Of a stretch of DNA of 64,000 nt, positions 13,860 to 27,137 are shown piece by piece. Source of the DNA: Leptodactylus fallax (taxonomy: Eukaryota; Chordata; Amphibia; Anura; Leptodactylidae). The stretch covers positions 5,314,501-5,378,500 of the forward strand of contig CAMRHE010000011.1 in the NCBI GenBank assembly GCA_947044405.1, in the 5' to 3' direction. Position 1 is the stretch's first letter, and every line of letters starts with the position of its first letter. Position numbers and translations under genes: made by a program. The notes beneath the pieces are model-generated. The model was not told where the DNA came from and did not search any database. It saw only the letters and a program-made list of their open reading frames with translations.

Positions 13860-16260
13860 ACTTGATAAATCCCTTGAAGGGTATAGTTTCCAAAATGGGG
13901 TGACATGTCTGCGGATTCCACTTTACTGACAATTCATGGTCTCTGCAAAAGTGGCATGGTGTCCAAAAAGCAAACTGTGCTCTAAAAACCAAAATAGCGC
14001 TCTTTCTCTTCTGTGCCTGGCTGTGCCCAAACAGCAGTTTATACCCACATATGGCATTGTTAAGTACGTTATCCTGGGTACACCAGTGTCATACGTGTGG
14101 GCATAAACTGTCATTTGGGCACACAGCAGGGCGCAAATGTGAAGGAGCGCTATGTGCTTTTGGAGCGCATATTTAGATTGTTGTTTTTTTGGACGCCATG
14201 TCACATTTGCAGAGACCCTAAAATTGCCCCTACAAAATGGGGGTCACTTCTTGGGGAATTCCAATTTACTGGCACCTCCAGGGCTCTGCAAAAATATCAT
14301 GGCGACCAGAAAGTCCCTCTAAGTCTGTACTCCAAAAGCTAAAAAAAACCACAGTGCTCCTTCCTTTCTGAGCCCTGCTGTGTGCCCAAGCAGTAGTTTA
14401 TACCCACATATATAATTTTTTGGTCCCTGGGATAGCCCACTTAATAGTTTTAGGAGTGCATGTCTCTGATGCCACAAAGTGGCCGCAACGTATTAGGCAC
14501 TGAAATTGGATATTTCTTTAAAAACTTTAATTTTCACTTTGTACATTAATTTTTGGGAAGCATTTTTAGGCTCTAAATGCTAATACCCATTGATACATTC
14601 CTTGAGGGGTGTAGTTTCTAAAATGGGGTCACTTTTGAGAGGTTTCCATTATATTGGTACTTTAGGGGTTCTGCAAATGCGACATGGCATCCAAAAACTA
14701 TTCCAGCAAAATCTGTCCTCCAAAAGCTAAATAGCACTCTTTCCATTTTTAGCCCTGCCATTTACCCATGCAGCAGATTACAACCACATATGGGGCATTT
14801 CTGTGTTCAGGAGAAATTGTGTAACGAACTTTGGGGTGCTTTTTCTCCTTTGTCCTCTTGTGAAAATGAAAAATTTGGGGCTAAATTGACGGTTTATTGG
14901 AAAAAAAGTAATTTTTCATTTTAATGTCCCAATGTTAATAAAATCTGTGAAACAGCTGTGAGGTCAAAATGTTCACCATACCCCTAGATAAATTCTATAA
15001 GGGGTGTAGTTTCCAAAATGGGGTCACTTTTTGGGGGTTTGTATTATATTGGTACTTTAGGGGCTCTGCAAATGCGACATGGCATCCGAAAACTATTCCA
15101 GCAAAATCTGCCCTCCAAAAGCTAAATAGCGCTCTTTCCATTTTGAGCCCTGCCATGTACCCATGCAGCAGATTACAACCACATATGGGGCATTTCTGTG
15201 TTCAGGAGAAATTGTGTAACGAACTTTGGGGTGCTTTTTCTCCTTTGTCCTCTTGTGAAAATGAAAAATTTGGGGCTAAATTGACGGTTTATTGGAAAAA
15301 AAGTAATTTTTCATTTTAATGTCCCAATGTTAATAAAATCTGTGAAACAGCTGTAGGGTCAAAATGCTCATTATGTCCCTTGATATGTTCTGTGAGGGGT
15401 GTAGTTTCTAAAATGGGGTCACTTTTAGGGGGTTTCCACTGTATTGGTACTTTGGGGGCTCTGCAAATGCGACATGGTACCTGAAAACTATTCCAGCAAA
15501 ATCTGCTCTCCAAAAGCTAAATAGCGCTCTTTCAATTCTGAGCCCTGCCATGTACCCATACAGCAGATTACGACCACATATGGGGTATTGCTGTGTTTAG
15601 GAGCAATTATTTTGCAAACTGTGGGGTGCTTTTTCTCCTTTAACCCATTGTGAAAATGAAAACTTTGGGGATAAAGTGACATTTTAGTAATGTTTCATTT
15701 ATACATCCCAGTGTTAGCAAAATCTGTGAAACGAATGTAAGGTCAAAATGCTCACTATACCCCTATATGAATTCTGTGAGGGGTGTAGTTTGCAAAATGG
15801 GGTCACTTTTTGGGGTTTTCCTTTGTATTGGTACTCTAGGGGCTTTGCAAATGAGACATGGCACCTGAAAACTATTCCAGCAAAATCTGCTTTTCAGATG
15901 CCCAGTGTCGCTCCTTCCCTTCCGTGCGCTGTCATTCGCCCAAACATCAGTTTACACCCACTTGTGGGGTATTTCCGTGCTCGGGAGAAATTGCATAACA
16001 ACATGCATTTTTTCCTTTAACCCTTTGTGAATGTGTTAATTTTAGGGCTAAATTAAGGAATTAGTGGGAAAAAATTAAATGTCTAAATTTCACCTCCATA
16101 TTGTTTTAATTCCAGTGAAATTCTTAAAGGGTTAACAAACTTCCCAAATGTTATTTTGAATTATTTGAGGGGTGCAGTTTTGAAAATGGGGTGATTTATG
16201 GGGGTTTCTAATATATAGGTCTTTATAATCCTCTTCAGAACTGAAGTGGTCCCTAAAAAA
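13860..16260. repeat. Tandem array of ~390-bp units
   Basis: The word AAAATGGGG recurs at 13892, 14234, 14620, 15015, 15410, 15794 and 16183, a spacing of 342-395 bp. Each unit also has GAGGGGTGTAGTTT before it and then GCAAATGCGACATGGCA, CTAAATAGCGCTCTTTC and CACATATGGGGCATT. The units around 14640-14985 and 15035-15380 are nearly identical, which points to a recent duplication; the outer units are more diverged. Short open frames recur in parallel but decay, so I regard the array as non-coding. Confidence 0.85.
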
Positions 16261-17044
16261 TTAGTTTGGGAAATTTTCTTGTAAATCTGCAAAATCGCTG
16301 TTACACTTGTAAGCCTTCTAACATCCAAAATAAATTACAGGACGATTAAAAGATGATGCCGATATAAAGCAGAGATATGGTAGATAATATGTATTAATGT
16401 ATTTGGGTGGTATGACTATCTATCTGAAAAGCAGAGCATTTCACATTTTGAAAATTGCGATTTTTTTCAAAATTTCCATCAAATTTCCTATTTTTCTATA
16501 AATAAATACAAAAATATTCATTAGTGTTTACCACTAACATGAAGTACAATGTGTCACGAAAAAAAATCAATCTCAAAATCACTTGTGTAAGTTAAGACGT
16601 CTCAAAGTTATTGCCATATAAAGTGACACATGTCAGTTTTGAAAAACGAGGCCTGGTTCTTAACGCACTTTTGGGCTGGGTCCTTAAGGGGTTAAACTTA
16701 ACTGAACTGGAATTGTTTTGTAAAGAGGAATGGTCAAAAATACCTTCATCCAGGATCCAGGAACTGATTAAAAGCTACAGGAAGCGACTAGAGGCTGTTA
16801 TTTTTGCAAAAGGAGGATCTACTAAATATTAATGTCACTTTTCTGTTGAGGTGCCCATACTTTTGCACCGGTCAAATTTTGGTTTAATGCATATTGCACA
16901 TTTTCTGTTAGTACAATAAACCTCATTTCAATCCATTTCAGTTAGATATATCAAATTGAAATGGCTGTTGCAAACACCCAAATATTTAGAACTAAAAATG
17001 ATTAAGATTAATAGGGGTGCCCAAACTTTTTCATATGACTGTGT

Positions 17045-17049
<5 letters not shown>

Positions 17050-17094
<45 letters not shown>

Positions 17095-17108
17095 TGTATA
17101 TATATATA

Positions 17109-17109
<1 letters not shown>
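17050..17109. repeat. (TA)n microsatellite
   Basis: More than 20 TA units, with one interruption, separate Tc1 copy C from truncated copy D. Both elements use TA as target. Confidence 0.95.
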
Positions 17110-18461
<1,352 letters not shown>

Positions 18462-19199
18462 AAATACAGTACTGTGTATATTTATTCATTCAAGTTTGGT
18501 GCAAATTTAACCCCTTTCCAATGCAGTGACTTTCCAATTCTGTGTTTTTGTTTTTCCTCCCCAACTTCCAAAGGCAGAATTTTTGTATTTTTATAAGGTA
18601 CATAAGACTGGTAGGCTTTAAAAGAAGATTTATAATGGCAGGGCTGGGAGCCAACCCGGAAAAACGTATTGCAATGTTTATATTTTATTTTGTTTACATT
18701 GTGGCCAGTGGGTGACAAATGCCACTATTTGACTATACAGGCATATACGTCAGAGATATATTATGGGTAATACACCTGATCTATATCTCCAGTGTATATT
18801 CATAAACAATGTGAGTGTTTCTGCAAATCTGGATCTACTTTAAATGTTATGCTCTTAACACAACTGAATGTAAAGTTCAGCATACAATTTCTTCTCGGAA
18901 TTCACCAGGATTAATAAAAAAACAAATTGAATGTGTACAGTCCCCTTGAATAGTTATAATTTCCAGTGTAAATTGGAATTAAAAAGTGCATTCATTGAGT
19001 TTTTGCCAAATTATATTTGGAACTGCTTGGTTCCTGCTCATTCTAAATTGTTGGATTATTTTGTGCTCTTCAAAGCCTTATGGAGCACTGAAAAACAAAA
19101 TGTTCACACTTCCTTACCAGTGGGAACATGAGTCTATTTGTCAGCATGAAGAATTTATAAGAAGATCTCAAACATAAAGACAATCATTTAGTTTAAAAG
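18462..19199. other. Unassigned sequence
   Basis: I see no gene. TTAACCCCTTTCC near 18508 resembles the ends of the TTAACCCC group, but no partner end is visible. The rest is AT-rich and unrecognised. Confidence 0.4.
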
Positions 19200-21059
19200 G
19201 TATTCATTGAATAATAATAGTAACAGAATGTATAAAAGACATCAATACACTCATAAAAATGGTGTAAAAACGCAAGGAAGTATAATCACAAGTGAGAGTA
19301 ACTGCTACACAAGAAAAGTTAATATGCATAGAAATAGAAGGCAAGGGGTAAAAAGGGATAAAACCATAAACCAACATAAAGGGTGTAAGGGGATGGAGGG
19401 TACCGCTGGTGGTACAGGGGGTCAAAGTACGTGTCAATAAAAGATCCTGCCTGAGTAAACGGGAGTGGAGGAGCAAATTCGATTTTATCACCCAATCAGA
19501 ACACAGCTGAAGACAGTATGGCAGACCTGGGATGTGCGATCAGTTGATCCAGGGCGTCCAGACTTTGTCAAAGATCGGACGGGTGTCCAAGATAGTGGCA
19601 TGGATTTTTTCATGAAGAATCACAGTAAAAATCGCCGAATTACATCAGTCAACGAGAGGAAGGGTTTCTTCCAGTTGAAGGCGACGTGAATCCGGGCAGA
19701 CATCAGTATATACTGAAAAAAAATTAAATTGAGCATATTTAAGGCCAGCAGGCTTAAGATTTAGAAGAAAGATGGGGTTCAACAATGGAAGTGACTGTCC
19801 AAAGAGCCGTTGTGCCATTCTATGAACAGCCAGCCAAAAGCAGTGGGCATGAGGGCAGGTCCAGCAAATATGGAAGGTAGTGCCTAAGGCATTGCTTCCC
19901 CTAAAACAAAGTGGTGAGACTGTAGGATATATGCTATGTAACCAATGAGTGGCTAGATAAGTCCTATGAAGGATCTTCAGAGATGGTTCCAACTGCCTTT
20001 GCTAATTGAAGTAGAACACAGTCCATTGAGCTGAGGTCAGGGTAGATTCAAGGTCCTGCTCCCAGGCTGCCATAAAGTGAAGCTTACTGTATTATCGGTA
20101 GGTGGGGTGTTCAGCAGGCTATATATGAAAGAAAAGAGCCTATATCAGCTGCTCTATAAAGGCATAGTCTTTAGAAGACAGTAGGGGAAATTTCTTGATT
20201 GAATACTGTGAGTGAACAAAGAAAATGGAATACCTGTGTAGTCCTAAATGTCTCCTAGGGAGGCAGAGAGTAAGTAGAAGTAAAATATTCCTTGGTGAAG
20301 ATCCACCTGTTACAGAGGAAGTCATTAAGGTGATGAAACTGAGTGTGCCTCCACCCAGTGAATACCTTGGGGGATAGGCCAGGAGGAAAGAGAGGGTTGT
20401 AAAATAGTGGTATTAGAGATAGGGCTTTGTTGTCCACACTTAAAACGAACTCTTGCCACAATTGCAGCATTTAATCGGTTACCTTGGGAGCTGCAGGGAT
20501 GGCGTGAGCTGCTGATCTTGGGGCCCACAGCAGGGCCTGCAGAGAGGAAGGGGCTACCAGTGTCGACACTAATGCAACGCATTGTGGATGGTCGGTTAGG
20601 TTATGGATAGAACTTAATTGGGATAGCCTAGCAGCAACATTCGATTTATAATGACGAGGTACTGATAACCCTGATGTGTCTGTGAATATGTGGCCATTTA
20701 TAGGCCCAAATGAAATAAAAAAAAATTCTTTCTGAAGGGGGCTAAGGAGGAGGAGGTCACCAGGGTTGGAAGGGTGCGGGAGTAATATAGAATACAGGGC
20801 GTGGTAACTATCATGACCGAATGGACTCTACATATCCAAGAGAGGATGGGGCAGTGCGAAGCAATAAGATCTTATAAAAGCTTTGGGAGCAGTGTGGCAT
20901 AGTTCCATTTGAAATGGACATCTAAAGAATTTCAGAGGTTGATGCCTAGATAGGGCAAATATTTATTCCTAGTCTGTAAGCCAAAATTTAAAGTAATCAG
21001 CTTGGCATTGGCCAGGGGGAATATTACAGTGTAGTATTTCCGATTTAGATGTATTAAGC
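19200..21059 (-). pseudogene. L1-type LINE, 3' part of ORF2 plus 3' UTR, decayed
   Basis: On the minus strand, fragments of an L1 reverse transcriptase and C-terminal region follow in the right order. Near 21050 is a LN.SKSE.L motif, then YLPYLGI near 20950. At 20255-20470 the frame reads FPPGLSPKVFTGW. At 19645-19992 a cysteine-histidine motif (GTTFHICWTCP..FW) typical of the L1 ORF2 C-terminus appears. Downstream, WKKPF and a short tail lead into an A/T-rich 3' UTR at about 19200-19440. Frameshifts and stops interrupt it. A TTAA element sits directly upstream at 21064, and a HAGLKLN-like reading across the empty TTAA site suggests the LINE continued beyond it. Confidence 0.75.
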
Positions 21060-21216
21060 TTAAAGTTGTTGTCCGGCCTAAAATTTTATTTATTAATTAG
21101 GCCAGGGGACGTGAAAAAAATAAAAGAAAACCACTCACCTGTCTCTAGTGTTCCGGCGCCTCTCCACGTGGTCTGGTCCTTCACCTCCATTGTTGTCTTC
21201 CGGTGGAAGTACTCAG

Positions 21217-21945
21217 GGGTGCACCTCTAATGAGGGGAGGGGGAGGCGGCCGCCTCAGGCGGCACTATCGGAGGGGCGGCATTTTTATTTATTTATTTAT
21301 TTTTTTACTATTCTTTATCCTAAACCAGCCCAAGACAGGCCGCTCTGAAAACAAAGCTGAGCGGTACCTGTCCGGGGCTGGCTTAGGAGACCTCTGTATC
21401 TCAGCGCAGACAGCGCTGCTATGACATCATCATGCCTCCTGCGCTGAGACACAGACATCTGCGCCGGTGAAGCAGAGGCGGTGGCTCCATCAAGGGATCG
21501 CAGGTAGGTGAGGATAATTTATTTATTTATAAATAAGCCTGTTACCTGCTGGAGTAACCCCGGCAGGTAACGGCCTATTTACTTACCTATCCCCGCTCCT
21601 GCTCATGGCCGCCCCCCAGAGGCGTAGCTAGCGGGGGGGGGGGGGACAGAGGGGGCGGTTTCCCCAGGCCTACTGATTCTGTAGGGGCCCACCCCGGGGT
21701 CGCCATTAATGATTTACTTTAAGTAGATCGGTGTCCGCAGACACCGATCTAGTTAAAACCCATCCTGTATTGTAAACCGCAAGCCACTTCAGGCCTGCGG
21801 TTTACAAGACACCGAGACCAGGCCGGCGCGATGATGTAATAGCATTGCACCGCTTGTACGTGGACCCTGCGCATCATAGAGCAGAGGAGAAGAGGAGGTG
21901 GCGGCAGCTCCATTCACCAAAGGATGGCAGGTAGGTGAGTATAAC

Positions 21946-21976
<31 letters not shown>

Positions 21977-22200
21977 CGCAGTCGTGGGTGTTTTAATAGT
22001 ATAAGGGGTTTTTAGGAGGGGGAAATATAAGGGAGGATTCATTAGGGGGCTTTATGATGATAGGGGGTTCATTTATATAAGGACTATTAGGAGGCATTAC
22101 AAGGAGGGAGGTCATTTATATAAGGGGTCATTAGGGGTGCAGTATTTATCTCAGGGGGAATCAGGGGCATAATATAAGGGGGCAATTCATTTAATTAAGG
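21217..22200. mobile_element. GC-rich hAT-like non-autonomous block with minisatellite
   Basis: It starts near CAGGGGTGCACCTCT, a hAT-like terminal sequence. It contains an inverted pair (CCAGCCCAAGACAGGCCGC and GGTACCTGTCCGGGGCTGGC) and GGTAACGGCCTATTTACTTACC. The same text occurs in the hAT element at 49188-50546, so the two are related. A second hAT-like end, CAGAGGCGTAGCTAGC, lies at 21618, followed by a run of 14 G. About 21950-21974 is a T run. About 21990-22200 is a degenerate G-rich minisatellite. The right border is unclear. Confidence 0.55.
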
Positions 22201-22220
22201 TGGCACTTGGGCTTTATTAA

Positions 22221-22422
22221 AGCTAAGGCCCCACGTAGCGGGCAGCAGCAAAAAAGCGCTGCAGGAAAAACTGCAGCGGTAATGAATTGCAGTTTTTCCC
22301 GCAGGGCTTTTCACAGAAAGTCCGCAGAGGTTTCCTTTCTGCGTCCATTATACCTATTGGGAAACTGCCGGTGTTTCCGTAGGTATAATTGACATGCTGC
22401 GATTTCCAAAACTGTAACGGCC
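22221..22422. mobile_element. PIF/Harbinger-like MITE, family 1, copy C (internally deleted)
   Basis: AGCTAAGGCCCCACG at 22221 and GGCC at 22419-22422 are flanked by TAA on both sides (22218-22220, 22423-22425). The interior matches family 1 up to the GACATGCTGCGATTT region. The last ~100 bp before the right end is missing. Confidence 0.7.
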
Positions 22423-22461
22423 TAATGATAAAATATAGTTTAGCCTGGACAACCTCTTTAA

Positions 22462-22920
22462 GGCCGGCATGTAAAATGGGTGCCTATCAGATTCGGTAAT
22501 GAAACTAAAGTTTGTGATAGTTAACTGCAAAGACAATCATTTAAAATACTTACTATCGTACTGCATTACAAACTAGGTCAAAGTGCAGATTAAGTGCATG
22601 CTGTATGGTATAGCAAGAATACATCAGATGGTACTCATTCTGACACTGAGTCCTGAGCCAATTACCAGAGGATAAACCTTATTTCTATCTCTCTCCGTCT
22701 CTGGAAATACACCATTTGAATTTGGGCCTTTTGCAAAATGTCAGTGATACAGTGCACTAGTTGCTAGGCAACACAAAGAGCAAATGATATGGTATTAATT
22801 AGTGCTCTTTTCTAACTATGATGTTTGTAAATAATTATGGGAGAAAAGAACAGAACAAAAAGAGCAAGCATTTCAATACCATGGATAACACACACATGCA
22901 CACATATATATATACACACA

Positions 22921-22968
<48 letters not shown>

Positions 22969-23753
22969 ACATCTATCAGAATGATCTGATGTTCACTTTT
23001 CAAACGTGCAAAAAGAGTGTATAATAATGAGTATTAAATGGTCTACAGTTTACTAAGTACTGTGAAATGTAAAAGTCTGTGGGAATTTTGACCTTGTCAT
23101 AACCTTTAGTGGTGGTAAATCTACTGATTTTTGGAACATGTAGGCATGAAGACTCCAAGGATACCAGTCATAGGTTCAGGCATGTTAATGATGAAATCAG
23201 CAGTGCACAAAAGTCTATGTAGGCTCTTTATGTATATATATACACATAGCAACAAAATAAAGCCATTAACTGCTATTAATTAGATTGTCTTTAGAATCAA
23301 ATGATATTTTGTAAAATATAATACTATTGTCATATTGTATACATATTAACACATTCTTTTTTTTCATGTAAAACTTATAAATATTGGGCATTTGCAAGAA
23401 AATCATGAAGTAACTCTTGCATAGAACAGATGACAGATGTGAAACGCACAGGATAGGCCATTCTTTGAGGATGCAGATTTTGTTTGTGCCAATATTAATA
23501 AAAAAGAACCTTCTGTAAACTGTAATGAAAGAGTTTGCAGGTATAGGATTACTCATGTCTCAAGTGGAAATTGTCAGCACATTAACACATACAGTGTCAA
23601 ATCACTCCTTATTTCCATATAATCTGGTTATGTTTTGCTTGTGAGCAGTTAGTTCAGTTATGTACACTGGGGCACATTTATTGGAACTAGAGTAAGTTGA
23701 AATTTTCATGGGGTTTTTGGTTGGGACTATACTAAAAATGCAAAAAATGAAGA
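22462..23753. other. Unassigned sequence with a (TA)n microsatellite
   Basis: There is no supported gene. 22900-22975 is a CA/TA microsatellite that produces spurious open frames on both strands. 23040-23700 is AT-rich and unrecognised. Confidence 0.5.
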
Positions 23754-24247
23754 CTGGTAATTCTCAACCTTTAAGTACCCCCTTGTGAAAAAAAGTTTCA
23801 ACCAAGTACCCCAGTGGACACTGTTCATGTGACAGAACCTACTCCCAATCTCAAATGTGAAAGAAAAACTGGCACTCACAGGGTGGCAAGCAAATCCTTT
23901 TGCTTGTGGGGGCACACACTAAAAATTCTGTGTTTTTTTTTTTTTAGCTTCCCACCAGCTTTTAGCTCATCAGATCATAGATCAGAAGCTGACTGTCTAT
24001 TCAGCGCAGACTATCTCCTTCTGTAGAAAAGACCTGACCCAATGTTGGACTCTGCTTGACACCCACTGTGATTTAGGATTTGAAGATGATGGGTGATTTG
24101 GGCAGCACTAGCCCACCAGCAGCACGGAACCTGAGCACTCACTAAATCTGCCACTTCCAGAGCAGTGGTTCTCAGACATGGCCTGTACCCCCTGAGACTG
24201 CTTGATGTACCCCTTGAGGCACACATACCACAGGTTGAGAACCACTG
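23754..24247. mobile_element. hAT-like non-autonomous element
   Basis: The left end CTGGTAATTCTCAACCTTT and the right end, whose complement is CAGTGGTTCTCAACCTGTGG, are imperfect inverted repeats of a hAT-type CAGTGGTTCTCAACC terminus. Tracts reading AAGTACCCCC and GTACCCCTTGAGG lie near each end. A second internal CAGTGGTTCTCAGAC at 24165 suggests a nested or duplicated end. I see no clear 8-bp target duplication. Confidence 0.6.
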
Positions 24248-25119
24248 ATCTACATGATATGTTAGTAGTAGATAGATGTGCATCGATGATACCGCCATGG
24301 AATTTGTATAATAAACATCATTATGTTGGACCTAAAATACTGAACCTTATAGATTCAGTTATTCCTTAAAATGTATGTTTACATAATTTGCCTTTAAACA
24401 CAAAACAAAATTTGTATAAAGTTATAACTCATACATGTTAGTCAGAAGCACTTTCAACTATATACTGTAAATCTTAGTCATCAGACGTTCAGTGGTATAT
24501 GCAATGTATTTTCCACTGATAGTCCATATTTCAGTGACACCTGTCCTCGTAGACCAGTCAGATATATGTGCAAATAATGAAAACGCTTATTACCTGTATA
24601 CAATATTTGTGTGAGTTTTGTCATTTTTAAAACAACTTTTCATAAATGAATGGTACAGTACGTGTGAATATAGAATACTTTATAAAATATCTTTTTAAGG
24701 AAATATTTGTCCTTCTCCACATTTTAGACTGATCTCCTCCTCCTTATCGGTTTGTTTACATAGAATCTGTATCCGTACCCATGTCACACACAGAACTCTA
24801 TTAAGAGGGGAGGTGGAGGAGAAGGCAGTTAATTAATCTATTGCATCATTCTGTCCACTAGTAGACTCTTATCTTGAATCATAGCAGTGTTAAGAGTGCT
24901 CCCTGAGTCACAGAGTAGCATAGAGTAGCAGCTACAATTGTGTGTGTTTTTCAGCAACCTCCTCCCCCCTCCCCTTTCCAGGTACTAAGTTTCTTATATG
25001 CACTTGTACTATTCATTTATGAAAAGTTGTTTTTATAATTGGAGGTATGATTTAAACTGTCTACATGCCAGTAAATTGATAAGTGGGTGGGGGAGTTAAA
25101 TAGACCCGATATGACGCTT
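24248..25119. other. Unassigned sequence between the two L1 blocks
   Basis: There is no gene or defined element. About 24690-25020 contains pyrimidine-rich text (CTCCTCCTCCTTATC, CCTCCCCCCTCCCC) with weak inverted similarity to about 45000-45110, so it may be another interspersed repeat. Confidence 0.4.
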
Positions 25120-25123
25120 TACT

Positions 25124-25970
25124 TTAGGGTAGAGGGAACCTGGAGTGATCTGTTCTAGAATAGGTGGCGTGGGCTGCAGAGTAAAATGAGAAGCCCTGAC
25201 TTGTCAGATTATGATTCCTCCACATGTCTGTCAAGTCACAACTGTTAAGAAACTTAGCCAACTGTATGCTGGCTTTAGAGGGAGATTGTAACCGAGAGGA
25301 GGTCGGATTTGTTTTATCCAAGGCATGGTCGAGAACTAGCTTAGAGTCATCACCCAAAATTAGCGAGCCTTCCATGTGGGGAAAAAGTGCAGTCACCATG
25401 CTACAAAAAATGAATACTTGATGGTGTTGGGTGCATAACAAGAAACAGTCCCTATAACCATAATAAAGCGGCCTTCCTCATCTTAGATTGTATTATGGTG
25501 TATTAAATGGTTATGAGCCTAAAAACAGATAGCGACGCAGCTTTTTCTCTGAGGCTGATGCCACAAAATAGGTGGAGAACCGTCTATGCAAATAAGAGGG
25601 AGCAGAGGATAATGCAAAGTAAGAGGAGCACTAATCCTCCTGTAAGAGGAGCACTTCTGCCTTCAAAGCATGATAATGCATGAAAACTTTCCAACGTTTT
25701 AGGGGGGAGTTAAAACATTGGGCTTTATGTGAGATAATCAGAATAGGGACCCCAACATAGGAACAGTTGCCATGGTCATTAAATGTACAGCAATTGGAGT
25801 AATTGAAGATAACCCACTGCACACCTGTGTAACCACCATTCCAGGAGGCCCAGGGAAAAAGGGAAACGGAGACACCAGACAACACTGAAACATGAGGGTG
25901 GGGGCGCCTTAGCTGCCTCAATGAAATGTGAGTACTTAACCTAGTGCCATTAATAGTAAACAAGTAATAA
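25124..25970 (-). pseudogene. L1-type LINE ORF2, endonuclease domain fragment
   Basis: The minus strand encodes the start of an apurinic-type endonuclease of the L1 class. 25963-25631 holds LNSPLKRWKVFMHYH followed by EVLLLQE. 25441-25124 holds the LVLD...NPTSSR core, then LTDMWR and a YSRTDH stretch matching the catalytic SRIDH region. A frameshift separates the two pieces. Similarity ends at about 25124, before any reverse transcriptase. Confidence 0.75.
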
Positions 25971-26100
25971 AATGATTAACACACTAACAATCTATTTATT
26001 GGGAAACCCTAAGCACCAAAGAGTACAGAAACTTACTTTGATCTGAGAAACTGGTTAACTAAATAATGCCCTATAGCAATATTGGATGATCACAAGAGAC

Positions 26101-27137
26101 CTATTCAGTCAAATCAGTCACAGAAGCAGTAACGTTCCAAGGATCCAGTTGCAACTCATCCAACGTTGTGCTAGTGGACATAGAGAGTTCAGAGGAGACT
26201 ATAGCTTTTGGGTGACTCGGCGTTCCTAGGGTTTTTTCCACAAGGGGGAAAGCTGCGGTTGCAGTGTTGATTGGGAGAACATGGTGGAGCCTTTCTTGGA
26301 GAGGAGATGGAATTTCTCTAACAGCCATATGATTTTGGTAAGACAGACGAAAAGGAAAGCCCCATCGGTATCTGATGTTGTGACGGACGGGTACTGCCAA
26401 CAGAGGCTTGAGAGCTCTTCGGTGCTGGATGATGAAATTTTTATCTCGTGACAACCTATTTTAATCGACTCTGTGGCCCTTGCTTCTGCCTGAACCAGCT
26501 TCTCCTTTGTCTTTTAAAAGGTCCATCTTGACAATGGTGTCACGTGGCAATTCATCCTAACTTAGTCCTGTCAAGGCACAGTGAATGCGACCTGTGTCAT
26601 AGTACATATGAGACATTCCCGGTATTAGATTTCTGTAGAGTTCCTTGAGAACCACTTCCAAATCAGTGACTGACTCTGGTAAGACACAAGTTCAACCTCC
26701 AAAATCTATTTTCTGTGTCCTCTAATTTTGCGTTTGTGTCCAGGTGAGAGTGAAGATCAGCTATGCTGTCCAAATTGTGACTTTGGCCACAGTGCTGTCA
26801 ATTTTAGATTCCATAGAGTCGATGCAATGTCCCAGAACCTTAAATCACAACTTCATTTCGGCAGATAGCTTACAGCAGGTCTTTTCTGGTTCCTGTTGAG
26901 ACATTGAGAAAACTGGGACATGAGGACCCCAGAATGTGTCCCCAGAATAGGATGGCAGGGTGGAGGTTTTGCTAAGCCCAGTTCATAGGCCTGAGAGGCC
27001 GTTTCAGCCATTGCTAAGTCCATAAATGACCTGGGTGAAGGAGTGGAATCAAAGAGATCAGATTGAGGGCTCTGGGGAGCCATAGGTTTTGCAGCAACCT
27101 CAGAGTCTGAGATGTTGCCAGATTGCACTTCAACCAT
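26101..27137 (-). pseudogene. L1-type LINE ORF1, decayed
   Basis: The minus-strand frame at 27137-26853 looks like an ORF1 N-terminal region rich in S, P and Q. The frame at 26454-26101 reads QHRRALKPLLAV and then RYRWGFPFRLSY, a good match to the C-terminal domain of L1 ORF1 RNA-binding proteins. The central coiled-coil part between them is broken by stops. It lies upstream of the ORF2 fragment in the correct order. Confidence 0.75.

Larger units (their letters stand above)
11511..16691. mobile_element. Large non-autonomous element (5181 bp) with TTAA duplication and CCCCTTAA ends
   Basis: TTAA is present at 11507-11510 and 16692-16695. Removing the insert and one TTAA restores the sequence found at the same place in Tc1 copy E, so the borders are exact. 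The ends are short inverted repeats (CCCCTTAACGACC and GGTCCTTAAGGGG). TTAA duplication suggests a piggyBac-type mechanism. There is no transposase frame. The left 700 bp contains several strong hairpins, for example GGGTGTTAGCTG/CAGCTAACACCC and CCCCTTGGATGCCG paired with its complement. The middle (12.0-13.0 kb) is AT-rich. The right half is a tandem array. Confidence 0.85.
10625..16832 (+). pseudogene. Tc1-like transposase of copy C: nonsense codon plus large insertion
   Basis: The reading frame starts at ATG 10625 and should end at TAA 16830-16832. Codon 17 is TAA (10673-10675) where copy E has CAA. The frame then continues open to ARRP near 11506, where the 5181-bp TTAA element interrupts it. 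The last ~45 codons resume at 16696. The first two catalytic positions ([14 protein letters not shown]) and the third (IIEHLW) all lie before the break. Over the shared part the protein differs from copy E at only about five residues, so both come from a recently active family. Confidence 0.88.
10227..17041 (+). mobile_element. Tc1-like transposon C, split by a 5.2-kb insertion
   Basis: The left end CAGTCATATGAAAAAG starts at 10227 after TA; the right end CTTTTTCATATGACTG ends at 17041. The base after the right end is T then G instead of TA, so the target duplication has decayed. The terminal repeats (about 210 bp) match those of copy E at 38111-39759 almost base for base and show outer and inner direct motifs. 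Without the insertion at 11511-16691 and one TTAA the element would be about 1.63 kb, close to copy E. Confidence 0.9.
21064..22457. mobile_element. TTAA-flanked element (GTTGTCC ends) with nested insertions
   Basis: TTAA at 21060-21063 and 22458-22461 flank ends AGTTGTTGTCCGGCC and GGCCTAA...GCCTGGACAACCTCT. The same ends flank a 297-bp copy at 34083-34379, so most of the 1.4 kb here is nested material: a GC-rich hAT-like block at about 21217-22200 and a MITE at 22221-22422. Confidence 0.65.

Noticed and set aside
13162..16020. Series of open frames on both strands in the ~390-bp array
   Set aside because: They follow the repeat period, decay between units and have no protein-family likeness.
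22812..23024. Open frames across the TA/CA microsatellite
   Set aside because: They are low-complexity translations (IYIYIY, THTH) with no support.
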